From NCBI GenBank assembly GCA_002964805.2, contig PUDQ02000001.1, forward strand, positions 2,504,001 through 2,568,000: a stretch of DNA of 64,000 nt, read 5' to 3'. Shown piece after piece: positions 1 to 11,300 of the stretch (the stretch's first letter is position 1; every line of letters begins with the position of its first letter). The notes under the pieces were generated by a model. It searched no databases. It saw only the letters and a list, made by a program, of their open reading frames with translations, and was not told where the DNA came from. Source of the DNA: Trametes villosa. Lineage: Eukaryota > Basidiomycota > Agaricomycetes > Polyporales > Polyporaceae. The position numbers and the translations under genes are program-made.

Positions 1-580
1 GAGGGGAGGTTGGGGAGGGTAGGGGATGGCTCGCGGTCCCGGGCAGCCCCTTGCTCAACAGCGCTGCCGTTGGTCTGGATACTGCCGCCAGACGCGTTCT
101 GGTTACGGTTGTAGTGACTGACGGAGGCGCCGCGGTTGTGCGAGACGGAGCCTCGGACGTTATGGCCACGCCCCGAGTTGTTGTGCGTCCGAGAGTTGAC
201 GGATGCGATGACGTCCTGGGCATCCGGTCCGTCGTATGGCTTCACGATGGCAGTTGCTTGGGTAGTGGGAGACGTGAAGATGGAAGGAGGAAAGGCGAGA
301 GCATGAAGGTAGGCCCGCTTGGCTGCATAGGCAAGCGCAACGCATACATCAGTACGCAGTCAAACGGCAGACAGCACGGCAGGAACTCACCGACGGTGGC
401 ATCATTAAAGACAATCAGGAGGCTGGTATCGTTAATCCACTTGATCTTGAAGCCACCGTTCACATTCTCCCATTCGGAGAACGCGGCTTGGATGTCCCGC
501 GTCTTCAGCTCCTTGGGGAAGCCGGTGAGGGAGAGGATGCGAGTTACGCAGGCAGAGAGCTGAGAGAGTGAAGCTGCCAT
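1..580 (-). CDS. R3HCC1-like RRM-fold protein, N-terminal part (cut by window edge)
   Basis: The gene starts at the ATG at 578-580 and runs off the left edge. Predicted exons are 580..391 and 322..<1; the 68-nt intron has a GTGAG donor and a GCAG acceptor, and joining them restores one open frame to position 1. About 170 residues are visible. The first 70 residues hold an RRM-like unit with the pattern IKWINDTSLLIVF followed by an alanine/lysine helix, which resembles the C-terminal RRM-like domain of R3HCC1 and R3HCC1L. After it comes a low-complexity tail rich in Asn, Gly, Ser and Arg (SRTHNNSGRG type). The family is thought to bind RNA, but no function is shown here. The start is chosen because the ATG directly precedes the conserved part. 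Family assignment is by remembered pattern, so moderate confidence. Confidence 0.6.
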
Positions 581-1349
581 GGTAGCACGCTAGTGGGGCC
601 TGGTGCGATGGGACCTTCGGGGGGAAATGGACGTGTGGGTGCTGTGCGAGCGGCGTGTGGGGTCTTTGAGAGAAAGAGTTAAAGGGAGCTAGAGCTATAC
701 GTTAAGGCGGACGGGGCGGGCGTTGAGGAGGAGAAGGAGGAGGAAGGAGCGAGGAGATGGCGTTGTACAGAGAGAATTTCGATGGACCCAGTCAAGAAGC
801 ACCAGCGAATCCGCAGGCGCCGGCCCCCATCAGGCGCACCTCCGCCAATGTCCTTCCTCCTCAACCCCATCACTGCATTTAGACAACCGCCCCTTCCGCA
901 GCCTCCCGAGCGCACGCATCGCCTCCGTATTCCTTGCATGCCCCGCCAAACTGAAAGGCTGCATTCATGGGCTGCACCACGCAGGAGCACGGTGCATTGC
1001 ATCCGTATCCTAATTAGGGGTGATCGTCGCGCGGAGCCGAGCTACTTTCAAGTAGACGTAGTACAGGCGCCGAAGGCCCAGAACAACCGCTCGGCAAGTA
1101 GTAGCGGTTTCCTGACACTCCGAGGTCGGTTGTACGATACTCTGAGGGACAAGGCGCAGACAGATAATAATCAGAACACCTTCGTCTCGCTTTCACGGCT
1201 GCCATCGTAACCGGCTCTTCCGACGACCCTCGTCCTAGTATACAACGTCTAGCCTTCCACAGACTCAACTTCCAAGAGGATAAAGCTGTCAAAAAAGTCA
1301 GAGGAATTCCTGTACGTCGAACGGCCTCTAGATGCCTCGCCAGCCGCCT
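581..1349. other. Intergenic, promoter side of the R3HCC1-like gene
   Basis: This stretch lies between the start of the R3HCC1-like gene and the stop of the GH16 gene, both on the minus strand. It should hold the promoter of the former and the terminator of the latter. I see no convincing coding exon, RNA gene or repeat. A G+A-rich run on the + strand around 720-760 may be a pyrimidine-rich promoter tract on the minus strand. Confidence 0.5.
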
Positions 1350-2792
1350 CTACTCGTACACATGTACCCCGGCGATGTCCCAGAAAGCATCGGCGAACGC
1401 GTTGGGGACGTTGTCGACGAACTCTGTCAATGGCAATCATCGTGAGCTCCCTCCCTCCTAGCGATACACGACGCGATATGGAGACTCACCCTCACACGTT
1501 CCCGGACAGCCAGCGCTGGTAAACAGGGCACCACCGGCCCCTTCTCCGCCTGTTGAGCACGAACGAACTGCGTTAGCCATGGGTACTTCCATTGCCACAT
1601 CGGTGGAACTTACAGAACGCCAGGCTGATCACGATGTTGTGCGGCCCAAAGTGAGTGTTCATGTCACACTTGTCGTTCACAAAGAGCGCCGTGGGCGTGC
1701 CCTGTCATCACCGCGTCTCCGTCAACTATTTTCGGCGTTGTTTTACGGGACACCGCCGCACCCGGCCGACTTGGCCGGGTGCACCACTGCCACCAGCGTC
1801 TTCTACACTCACCCATGTATCGGTGTTCACGCCTGCGCCTGCAGTCTGAACGTCCGCAGGCACCGTCGGGTCCGACCGGGACCAGAACCAAACCTTTATG
1901 AAGGTAGGAGTGCGCTCCATAGCATAGAAGCCGCCGCCCGCCGCGTTGAATGCCTTGCCGTAGCTTGTCGGGTTGGTCGCCCGTACGCCACAGCCAAAAC
2001 CAACGGGTGCCACCACACTGCAGTCCGTGCTAGTCTGTTTGCTGTGTGTCCGGACGGAGTCTCGGTCAACACATAACACAGTACGTGATTTATGCGGCCG
2101 ACACGTACCCTGTCATAGTGAGACTAGCGGGCATAGCACAGTCCGAGGTAGTGAGGAGGCTTGACTGGTTGGGCCCGACATCGTTCGCGCCCTCGATCTG
2201 TGCGGCGTATCCGTGAGCCTTGCCATCAGGAAGAGGGAGTATGTGCAGCGTGCTTGCGTACGATGTCGACTTCGCCCTCTGCGGGCCAGTTCTGACCGAC
2301 CTCTACCACTGAGGGCCAAGTGCCACAGCCCTCTGGCATATGTCTGATGTCGTAACTGATCAAATATTTCAATATGACATGTTGCAAGGAGAACAGGCTG
2401 CGGAACGTACACGGAGACATGCGTCGTGTACTGGTTGTTGCTCTGGATGCGGACAGAGTTTCTGCCGGCGGCGGTTGGGGGCACCACCGCAAATGAGTCC
2501 GCACGCATGATGAACGTGTCTGCGGTCGCGAAAGAGAGATTCTGCGCGAGCGCCGTCTGCTGATCGACGAAATTCCTACGCATGAGATAGAACGGTGAGC
2601 TTCCCCTGACGGCTAGGTTGATGTACTAGAGGACTGTACTTACATTCGGCCTTGGGTAGGGTCGTTGGTCGCCTGGTGCGAGAAGCCTTTGAGGAACGCC
2701 TGACCGACGAAGGCATCCCTGAGGTTGTACTGCGCTCCGAGGGCGGAGGAGAACAAAGCAAAGGTGGAAAACAGCGCAGCTGTCGAGTGCAT
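1350..2792 (-). CDS. Secreted GH16 endo-beta-1,3(4)-glucanase (laminarinase type)
   Basis: Eight predicted exons (2792..2644, 2575..2411, 2355..2262, 2197..2109, 2041..1813, 1701..1614, 1549..1490, 1423..1350) join in phase to 315 residues. The first 20 residues form a hydrophobic signal peptide ending near SALGAQ, so the enzyme is probably exported to the wall or medium. The GH16 catalytic motif E-x-D-x-x-E is seen as EVDIIE, after GQNWPAEG. Typical family markers follow: GGGFYAME, a Cys pair around the DCSVVAP block, LFVNDKCDMN, and a C-terminal WDIAGVHVYE strand. Length and layout match fungal laminarinases of the Lam16A type, which cut beta-1,3/1,6- or mixed-linkage glucans in wall remodelling or substrate use. 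No transmembrane anchor is present, unlike some GH16 wall transglycosylases. Substrate is inferred, not shown. Confidence 0.88.
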
Positions 2793-3797
2793 GGCGAAAG
2801 ATCAGTATACTGGAAAAGGGGACGCAGGTGAATAAAGAAGGGCTGGTGGGATCCGCAGGACCTGGGAGAAGTGTCTCCTAGCCCGCTTTGATTTATAGCA
2901 TGGATGTACACCCAAATTCCGGCAGCTACGCCGTAGGAGTTACAGCAGTGCTTTGTGCCGATACCATTTCGGATATACTGCGTGGCAAGGCCGTCGCGAA
3001 CAGTTTGACCGCGGTGCAGACGTTGCAGTCCTGCCATGAAGCCCGGTAAGTTGCGTTAGATGGTCAGTATGAAATTGACATGCTGCTTGACGGTAACAGT
3101 CGCAGCCCGTGCACTATTTGTAGAAGGAATTTGCAAGGCAGGTGCGGGCTCAAGCGGCTGAGGCACTTATACACGCATCTACCGGTGTGGCGATGGAAAA
3201 AAATCTTGGCGTCGCACGACGCTGTTTTGTTCAGCGGCCACATGAGGGTCGGCACATCTGATCGTTCTCGAAGGCAAGAAGGCGAAGGCAGGCATTAATA
3301 TTCTTTGACATCGTCCATACTTGCTTGAGCCTTGGTTGTCAGCCGCATGATAACGGCGGCAGAGAATTTCAACTGACACACCTCATTACATCGAGACCAT
3401 AGCGTCGATCGAGCGCATATACGTGCTTCGCCGGTATGTACCCAAACTTGTTGGTGGCATACTCAAGAAACTCAGAGCGGTCGTTTGGCTCAAATAGCAG
3501 TTGTGATCAGCTACGAAGTTCGCTACTGCCTGCCTCAGGACATGAATCGTTTGTTCCAGAAGAGATATGGAGAGCAGACGCAGTGGATGGCATAAGAGAG
3601 GGAGAAGAGAGCTGAACAACTCGAACTCGAGGGGGGATACACAAGTGGCCTCAGGAAGGTGCGAGGACCCTGGACACTCCGTTACGGGAATTCTCGATGT
3701 ACAAACTCGGCGGTTGCATCAATCTAGTCTTGCTCGTCCACTCGCGTCGACGCGCTATCCTTCTCCTCAAAGCACCGCGAGCATCGCCGATACCGCT
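2793..3797. other. Intergenic between GH16 and SIKE genes
   Basis: Apart from the possible small minus-strand gene end at 3295-3488, nothing convincing is coded here. The left part should contain the GH16 promoter and the right part (about 3600-3797) the promoter of the SIKE-family gene on the other strand. No repeat or RNA gene was recognised. Confidence 0.4.
3295..3488 (-). CDS. Possible 3' end of a small gene (doublecortin-like resemblance)
   Basis: Two pieces, 3488..3382 and 3319..3295, can be spliced across a 62-nt intron with a clean AG|GTGTGT donor, a GCTGAC branch site and an AAG acceptor, ending in TAA. The encoded segment contains EFLEYATNKFG followed by AKHVYALDRRYG and a short acidic end, a pattern reminiscent of a doublecortin-type or ubiquitin-like fold in fungal proteins. 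I could not find a convincing upstream exon or start codon, although an ATG at about 3592 begins a possible leader. It may be a real short gene with an unseen first exon, or a decayed fragment. The family is a guess from pattern only. Confidence 0.3.
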
Positions 3798-5121
3798 ATG
3801 TACCACGACCTCGACGGCGACCTCATCCGCGCATGGCAGATCCTGCACGAGCTCTCCGAGCAGAATGCGCTCAACCAGAACATGGCCTCGAAGCTCGCGT
3901 CGCAGGCGCACTCACTCAAAGTATGCACCCGCTGCCCATCCTTGCGTTGCCGAGCATTCATGCATGCAAAGTGCCGTAGGACGAGGCTAAGGCCCTCGCG
4001 AGTGGGGTCTCTCTGCGGAGGGTGAACATAGACATTTCCAATGGTGCGTAGAATGCGTGCTCTTGTGCGATACTTGGAGGTGGCTGATGGCTTGCCTGCA
4101 GAGACGTTCGAGTCCGAGCTAGAGCGACAAAACGCGCATATCATCATAGAGAACCACACGCTCCTACAAGAGAACAAGCAGCTGTCTAAACTTCTAGAGG
4201 AATACGAGCAGACCATGGAGACCGTGATGTCGAAGTTCCGCGCACACTCAGTATGTGGTCTCCACTCACAACCGCTTGCTACAACTCATCTCCCAGATGC
4301 AGTCTGCTGCGCAACAGCACGAGCTATCCCTCACACGACATTACGAAGCCCTCATGCAGTCCCTAGACAGCTCCCTCGCCCAAACCGACCTCTCCCACAA
4401 CACCACCGCGACCCTCTCCCTCCACCGGCTCGCCCAAAACCTCAGCGCCCTCCTGCAATCCATGAACGGCGAGTCCTCCCAGCTCCCCCCGCCCCCACCA
4501 CCCGAACAAGATCCCTCCTCCCTACAACCCCCCGGCCCCCCCGACACGCTCCTCGCCTCGCCCGACGACTGGGCGCTCGAGCGCGAAGTCGAGATCGCGC
4601 GCCTCGAGCGCGAGAACGAGTCGCTGCGGCGCGCGCTGGGCATCGACCGCGCCTCCGCGGAGGCGAACGGCTGGCTCGCGGACGAGGCGCGCGAGCTCTC
4701 CCTCCGGCGGTACATCCCCACGACGTACCCGGGCCAGTACCGCGCGGGCAGCCCCGGCCAGATGGGCCTCCAGCGCGGCGGCATCCCCCAGTTCGACGCG
4801 GGCGGCATGAACGTCGGCGTGAACATGAACATGAACATGAATATGGGCGGCATGCAGGGCGGCCCCGGGACGATGCAGATGCAGATGCAGATGCAGCAGG
4901 GCCCGGGGCAGGGTCCGGGAGGGGGACAGCAGATGGTCATGCAGGGCCCTGGGATGGGACAGCCGGGCATGCGGGGCGTGCAGGGGCGGCGGCCAGCGAT
5001 GTTTGGGCGGGGACGGGGATCGGGCGGTCCGCCTCCATGGGATGGCATGAACATGAACGCGCCGCCGCAGGACAGGCCGTGGCAGGGCCAAGGTGGAGGC
5101 AGCTTTGACCTCGGCCGCTGA
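3798..5121 (+). CDS. SIKE/FGFR1OP2-family coiled-coil protein
   Basis: Exons 3798..3920, 3980..4043, 4102..4250 and 4303..5121 join in phase to 384 residues. The N-terminal third is coiled coil with the SIKE-family core: [14 protein letters not shown], then [35 protein letters not shown] and SKFRAHS, followed by a second helix ending in [13 protein letters not shown]. Animal SIKE proteins are small subunits of the STRIPAK phosphatase-kinase complex; a role in fungal STRIPAK signalling is inferred from family only. A proline-rich linker (around residues 195-215) and a long Gly/Met/Gln/Pro-rich tail with NM and QM dipeptide repeats follow, so the protein is about twice the length of animal SIKE. 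The start is the first ATG before the conserved helix; the frame is open upstream but not conserved-looking. It converges with the next gene. Confidence 0.78.
4822..4845 (+). repeat. Hexanucleotide microsatellite coding Asn-Met
   Basis: Three exact AACATG units and one variant AATATG unit lie in tandem inside the last exon of the SIKE-family gene and encode a run of Asn-Met. The repeat is in frame, so unit gain or loss would change only tail length. Confidence 0.9.
4873..4899 (+). repeat. Hexanucleotide microsatellite coding Met-Gln
   Basis: Four ATGCAG units plus one extra CAG lie in tandem in the last exon of the SIKE-family gene and encode alternating Met-Gln. With the nearby Asn-Met repeat it makes the tail a likely site of length polymorphism. 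Confidence 0.9.
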
Positions 5122-5867
5122 GGCCTGAGGCCTGCCTGAGGCCTGAGGTCCTACTGGTGTATTTTGTCGCTTTCGTGGATATCTATTCGCATTCGTTTCT
5201 TGTGGTAAATTCTTTGTGCACATGCACTCAAGCACACGCAGAGCATGAAGGCATAAGACGTTCCATAACTATGCGGCAGCGCGACCGTGACTATGTACAG
5301 CGGGAAGGGATGATATCTCCGGCTCCGGGGGTATATACTCGTACAACAACGCGGCGCACGGCGCACTGCCGCGCGCGCGTGTCTACCTGGCGTGCAAGGG
5401 GCATGTACAGCAAGCGCAAAGCGGGATGCAAAGATGCAAAGATGATACAGTGGGAAGGGGAACGAGGGAAGGGGCGCTGGTCACTAGGGAGCATTAGGCA
5501 TCATAAGCGGGTAATGGGAAGGGTCCTATCCAGAACGAGAGGCGGGACGCGCCGCGGCGGGGCTCTACCCGCCCAGGCTGACAACAAGTACACGGCCCCG
5601 ACGCGGCGGCCCGCCTGAGAAGAGTGGAAGGGAGATAAACTGCGTAACGGGAGAGTCATGGGAGGGTAGGGGGACGTGAGGATATTAGGGGTCGTGAGTA
5701 GTCCGTAAGAGTCGTGAAAGCGCACGCGATAGCAGATAGATAGCAGCGCACAGTTCGTAACGTTGGAGGGGTGCCGCCACCGATGGTGACGGTGCCCCGG
5801 GAAAGGGTGAGGGGGATGGAGGGGATGAGGAAGGGGAGGGAGAGGGAGAGAGGAGGTTACTGCCCGT
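5122..5867. other. 3' intergenic between convergent genes
   Basis: The SIKE-family gene and the 795-residue gene point towards each other, so this stretch should carry both 3' untranslated ends. Just after the SIKE stop, 5119-5148 contains three copies of the word TGAGGCCTG, too short to name as an element. Open frames here show no family pattern and are regarded as chance. Confidence 0.5.
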
Positions 5868-8312
5868 CTAGTACGCAGCAGCGACCTCCCACCCGAGCCC
5901 ACTGCGACCGACGCCTTCCCACGCGACGCCGACGACCTTCTCCTTCAAGCCGCCCGCGGCAACATCGCGCGTGCGGCCCTCCCACTGGATGCCATACACC
6001 CTGCACACATTCTGCAGCGCCTGCAGGCGCACGAGCAGCGGGTTCGCGACCGGGCGGAGGCGGGAGAGGACCGTCCCCGGAGGGAACGGCGGGCGGAACG
6101 GCGAGCGGGGGAGAGGCGGGGGTAGAGGGAAGACACGCTCGTGCGCGGGGATAGAGTCGACGGAGGGTGTGCACAGCGGGATGAGCGTGCGCTGCAGCTG
6201 CGGCGCGCCCTCTCCAGTAAGTTCGAGTGCAGTGAAGAGGTGCACGTCCGTCGGGCAGACACGGTACCCCGCTGGACGCAGCCCGCCACAGCGCCCACGC
6301 ACGGGCACAGACGTGCACCGCGTGCGCACGGGAGAGCGCGACGGCGAGCGAGAAGTCGAGCGCGAGTCCGCGCGGGTGTACAGGTCGACGCCCGCAGAGA
6401 ACATCGTCGCCTTCACGTACGCCTTCTGGAACTGCGCGGCGAAGTCCATGAGGGTCGACACCGAGCGGCTCACGCGGTGCACGAGCCCCGACGCCCGCGT
6501 CGGCGAGAGGTCGTCCGACTGCCCAAGCGGTCCGGCGTTGCGCGTCAGCGGCCGGCCGCGGCCTATCGCGAGAGGCTCGCGGGCCTTCGGCTTCGCGGGA
6601 ATGGGGAGGGCAAGCGGGTGGTCCGAGGCGGGGACGGCGAGTACGGCAGGTTGCTTCGAGGAGCGCATGGGCGCACGGCCTGAATCAATGGAGGTGGGGG
6701 AGGTGGAGAGAGGCGAGTGTGGAGGGAGGATGGCCTTGGTAGGCGTTCGGGGGGAGGTAGATGGGGTGGTAATCGCAGTCGATGCCGAACGGAAGGAGCC
6801 CCGGCTTCCAAAGGAGAACCAGGAGCCCGAGCGCGTGACGGTAGATACCGAAGAGGACGTGCCGGAAGACGCACTGTCGATGGAGTCAAGCGTGGATGAA
6901 CGAATCGGACGAGCACCTGCGCTCTCCTTCACGTGCGGCCTACGCTGCGCTGCTGGCTTTAGCAATGGGCTTTCTCTTCCCTTGCCTTTGACGTCAGCTT
7001 GGTCCACACCGACTGTATCCAAGAGGATCGCGAGGAGCTCTGCTTGCTGCTTGCTGGGGCGAGTGCGTGGCCGACAGTTGACGTCGTCGAGGAATAGGGG
7101 GCCATGCATCGAGGTGAGCACATCGCTGAAGGGCACTGACCGCGAAACGCTCCGTGCGTGCTCCAACGCCAGCTCCCTCTGTGCACGCTGCAGCGATAGC
7201 GAATCCTTGTCCGTAGGCGAGGTGCTCAGCGAACGGGAGAGCGACAGGGGACGCGAGGGTGGGGAGGGCATGATGTCGTACAGGAACAAGCCGCTGCTCC
7301 CCTCGTCCTCCCGTTCCCGCGACGTAGTCGGCTTGGGAAAGCGTGCATCCGCGTTCCGGAGCGAGTCATACGAGAGCAGCTGCCGTGGGTGGCCGCCCGC
7401 TATCCTTAGTTGATGCCGCGCGGCCCGGGCCGCCTCCACCTTGCGCGCACGCTCCCGCTCCCGCTCGCGGGCCTCGAGCTCTGCGCGCCGCCGCACGCGT
7501 GCCTCCTCGTCGCGCCGCGCCGCGAGGCGCGCCTTCTCCGTCTTCAGCCTCTGCGCGCTGCTCTCCCAGATGCGCTCGCACCGGCGCAGACGCGCGTCGC
7601 GCTCCCGCCGCTTCTGTGCTTCGCGGGCGCGGCGCTCGGCCTCGCGCACGCGCGCCTCGGTCGCGTCGTCGAGCCGGAGGCCGCCGGGGGGCACGAAGGA
7701 GCTGGAGAAGTCCTCGTCGCGCACCTGGGCGATGCGCGGGTCGTCGTCGCCGCTGACCTCGATGCCGCGCAGCTTGAGGAGGAGGATCTTGGCGCGGTGC
7801 ATGTCGTCGAGCGCGTAGGCGTTGTGCATCTGGTCCTGCAGCGTGCGTGGCGGGGAGGGCGGGGATTCATAGTATTCGAGCGGGCGCTCGCACGCGTACG
7901 CGTACTCGGCGTCGGGCGGCGTGAGGGGTTCTCGGTGATTGGGCTCTGACGCGGCGGACAGCACGCTGCTTGATGAGTATGTGCGCGGCAGGGTGTCTGT
8001 TGGGGATGAGGAGGTGGACTAGGAGCGGTGTCAGCGGGATACGAGGAGATGCAAGAAACGCATTGAGGACTCAACTGGCTGCGCTGAGCGGTTTATAGGG
8101 CCGCGGGAGTCATAGGCCGAGGGTGTGGAAGGTCCGGCGGGGTATGGAGAGGGTAGGAGAGAATCACGGCGCGGGGGCGAGTCGGGGAAGAACGCCGGGA
8201 AGGGCGGTGGCGGGAGGGGCAGTGCGTGCTTGGAGTGGTCGTCGCGGCCGAGGTAGGCAGCACGGGCGAGTGCGACAGGGGAGACGTCTCTGGAGCGGCC
8301 GCGGCGGTCCAT
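5868..8312 (-). CDS. Uncharacterised 795-residue, low-complexity and coiled-coil protein
   Basis: I do not recognise this protein. Exon 1 (8312..8076) starts at an ATG and ends in a GTTGAG donor; a 57-nt intron with GCTGAC branch and CCTAG acceptor leads to one long exon (8018..5868). The frame of the long exon is closed by the acceptor TAG itself and has no early ATG, which supports the upstream exon. The N-terminal 80 residues are Pro/Ser/Arg-rich. A strongly charged Arg/Glu/Ala helix, likely coiled coil, spans about residues 198-285. Ser/Pro/Thr-rich disordered sequence follows, with SRSPSRSP-type motifs, and an ordered-looking end around LLVRLQALQNVCRVYGIQWEGR. There is no signal peptide or membrane segment. 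It could be a fungal scaffold or regulatory protein; no function is claimed. Confidence 0.65.
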
Positions 8313-11300
8313 GTTGGGTCGAGCGCCGGGACGGGAGGGGGAGGAGGACTGAGGGTGAAGGGAGGGGGTATGATCAAGAAGGCGCGGTGACGACAAGAAA
8401 GGGCTTATACGCACGGCCGATGGCAGATTGGCGGATGGGAACGCGCGCAGAGGCCAACGCCGAGATTCTGCACCGCTGGCCACGCCCCGAGATATGCGAT
8501 GCGATGGCCTTCCCAGATGCCTCGAGGCACCAAAACGCGGCGAGTGATATCACAACCCAGCCCAGATGGATCTGCACCACGCCAGAGGGCACAGGGCACG
8601 CGCACAGCGGGATACAGCCAGAGAGGCGAGCGAGCAGGTGGGAGTCGAGAGAGACGGAGGACGCGTCGGCGGTGGTGTTGGTGTTGGTCGCGACGGGGTG
8701 CGGAGAATGGACTCGGCCTCGAGCGACTTATTACCCGCGCGCGCTAGCCAAGCGCCCCCCGCTTTATGGAACATCCGCCGTGCCACAGTTCCAAACCGCT
8801 ATTATTCGCCCTACCGTAGCCACCCTTGCATTGTCCCTCCTGCAGCCCTCCAGCATGCAAAACATACGCAGCACACGCCCAACGCGCCGCGGAGGCTAAA
8901 CAAGCTCAGCCCAAGACGGGCAAGAACGCGCGCACGCGATCAACCCATCAGCCCGGTCCCCATCCACCCCGCGGCGTGCTCGCAGAGCATTCCATTCTCC
9001 CCCTAGCTGCCCATCCTACGTCCACTCTTCTCCGCCCCGCCATCCCACACTAACGCCTCCAGCAGCGACGCCGTCTCTCTGTCCGGCAGTACCACCTTAT
9101 TTCAGAGCCGTTCCGCGGTCCGCGGCGTCGGACAGGGCCATCGCCATACGCCATGCAACAGATAAACAAACCTTCCGCCACTCCGTGGGACCCGCCGCTG
9201 CACTCTCGCCAGTGGCAGCACCGCCAGGGCAGGATACGGCTGAGAGCGCAACGACGCGCATATCTTCTTCTAGCCAGCCCTCGGCCGTTCGCGCGGGCTG
9301 CCGCCGCCACCGCGCCACCCGCATGTGCTTCCCCTCGCTCGTTCTCTCGCCGCGTTCTGCACGCCCTCCGCGCATCTCCTATTCACCGACGTCCCGCCGC
9401 CCTGACCGCCCAGGCTCGGCGCGCAACGCTATTACAGCACCCAGCGATCGCCCCCGCCCGAAGCAGCAGCAGCCCGCCGCCCGGCCCAGGGCCGGTCACT
9501 ATGCTTGGGCCTTCCCCATGGCCGCCCGGGGCAGCACCCGAGTCTCCCTGCCAGCGCCCACGTCGCGCCGGACGCCCTACTGTGCCCGCCGGGCGAAGTC
9601 GACGTTGGGCATCTGGCCGTCCATGCAAAGTTGGACTTGCAGTTAGACTTAGCCTTCCGCCCGCCCGCTGGGTCGCGCGCACCCACGCCCGCGCGCATCC
9701 TCTCCTTGCAGCCGGGGCTCCCAGGCTGTCAGGCTGGATGCGGCGGGCTTGCGGGGCACGCTACACGCCCGCGCGACGTTCTCCGTGCCGCGCTCTCCGG
9801 TGAGCTCGTCCAGCGCGATAGCGACCGCTGTGCGCCCCTGGCTCCTGGCGAGGAAGCGCACCTCCTGTATCCGGGTTTCAGCGCGTCCTCGTGTAAAGGC
9901 AATAATAGATGTGGACGGCAGACCGGGCGCGAGCGGTGGACATGTCCAAGGACATAGCGACACAGATACCGGGCGTGGTGGTCTCCGAGGTGCGTTATCT
10001 CGACTCTCGAGCTGCTCGCCCTGCGGGCGCAAGATCCGACCTGCACATTGAACCGTCTCCGCTGTGTGTCGTAAGTCGAACCCAAACTCTGACCGCGACG
10101 AGTCGCGGGCCGTCGACGCAGCCCTAGGATGAGTCAAGAAGCGGGACAGGAATCGTTCGTGCGACACAGCCCTCCGGCTCGCCGCAGCGAAGGGGACGCG
10201 CGTTCGTTGCCTGCAGGCAACTCTGTAGCGTCCAAACCTCCTATGGCCAGTGCTGCAGAGCCGCTTGCGGCGGTCGAGGGATACGCCGTAGACGAGCTCT
10301 AGTGCGCGGGCGTTGTGGCACAGCGTGCCTGGGAGAGGACCTGCCATTCCCGATGTCCTCGGGGGAGCAGCTGCACTAGTACACCCGCACGTGCAGCACG
10401 CGTCGCCGGATGGGGACGGCTGCTCCACAACGCCTCGCGATCCCAGCCACTCTGCGCTGCTCCTGCGATAATCCTGTCCAGGTAGGCGACGCGCAACTGA
10501 TGGCCAGGCCGCGCGCGAAGAGAGCGGGCTCTCGTGCCACGCCGCGCGTCCCCCTCCCGCGCGCGCATTCAGTCGCGGACACGAGGCTGCTCGACGCCCT
10601 GCAGCTCTCCACGTTCCCCCTCGCACCCCCTCCTTTGTGCCGCGTTGCCCCGAACAGGCGGCGTCGGCGCGTGCTGCTGCGAGCCTGCGTGCGACATTGC
10701 CCCGGCTCCGAGTAGCCAGGCACTATCCGCTGCGCCTGCACCCGCGGCGTCTCTCACCACGCTCATGTCCGCTATGGAGCATATCCATGGTGAGTCTTAC
10801 GCAAAGCACAGAGCTCTCTATCGTGCGGGCGGCGTTGACGTCGCTTTCAGGTACGAGTATGCATACGACGATGTAACAGAGGGCGCATGCCTGTTGGGCG
10901 TGTCGATCTCCGCGAACAGAGGCGATAGCATGCCACTGCGGATATCCCCGCCAACTCATCGGAGTTCGCACTGATATTGCACGCGCGCGCGAAAAAGAAG
11001 GCGTAAACCTCGCTGAAACGTGATCCGGTATGTTGGTGGGGTCGGCCTCGGAGGAGTACCACTGACGCCGTCATGGCCGCGCACGGTCGCAGCCCCTCGC
11101 AGCCTGGACGAGCAACGGGCAATCGCAGACACCGCCCAATCAGCCCTTGCCCCACCAGGACGTTTCCAGCAACATCATTGACTTAAGAAGTCAAGACGAT
11201 GTGTCAAGACCGAGGCGCGTCACTCGGGTCGCAGCATGCATCGCGCGCCTTCACCCCCTGCTTACGTCTTAGGGCGTCCTCGGGGCAGCGACAGACGTCG

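Noticed and set aside
4041..5108. 355-codon frame overlapping the SIKE-like gene
   Set aside because: Arg/Pro/Ala-rich shadow of the real last exon in another frame; it carries none of the family motifs.
9649..10626. Minus-strand open frame of 325 codons
   Set aside because: Arg/Ala/Ser-rich composition, overlapping frames on the other strand, no domain or intron signals; expected by chance in GC-rich DNA.
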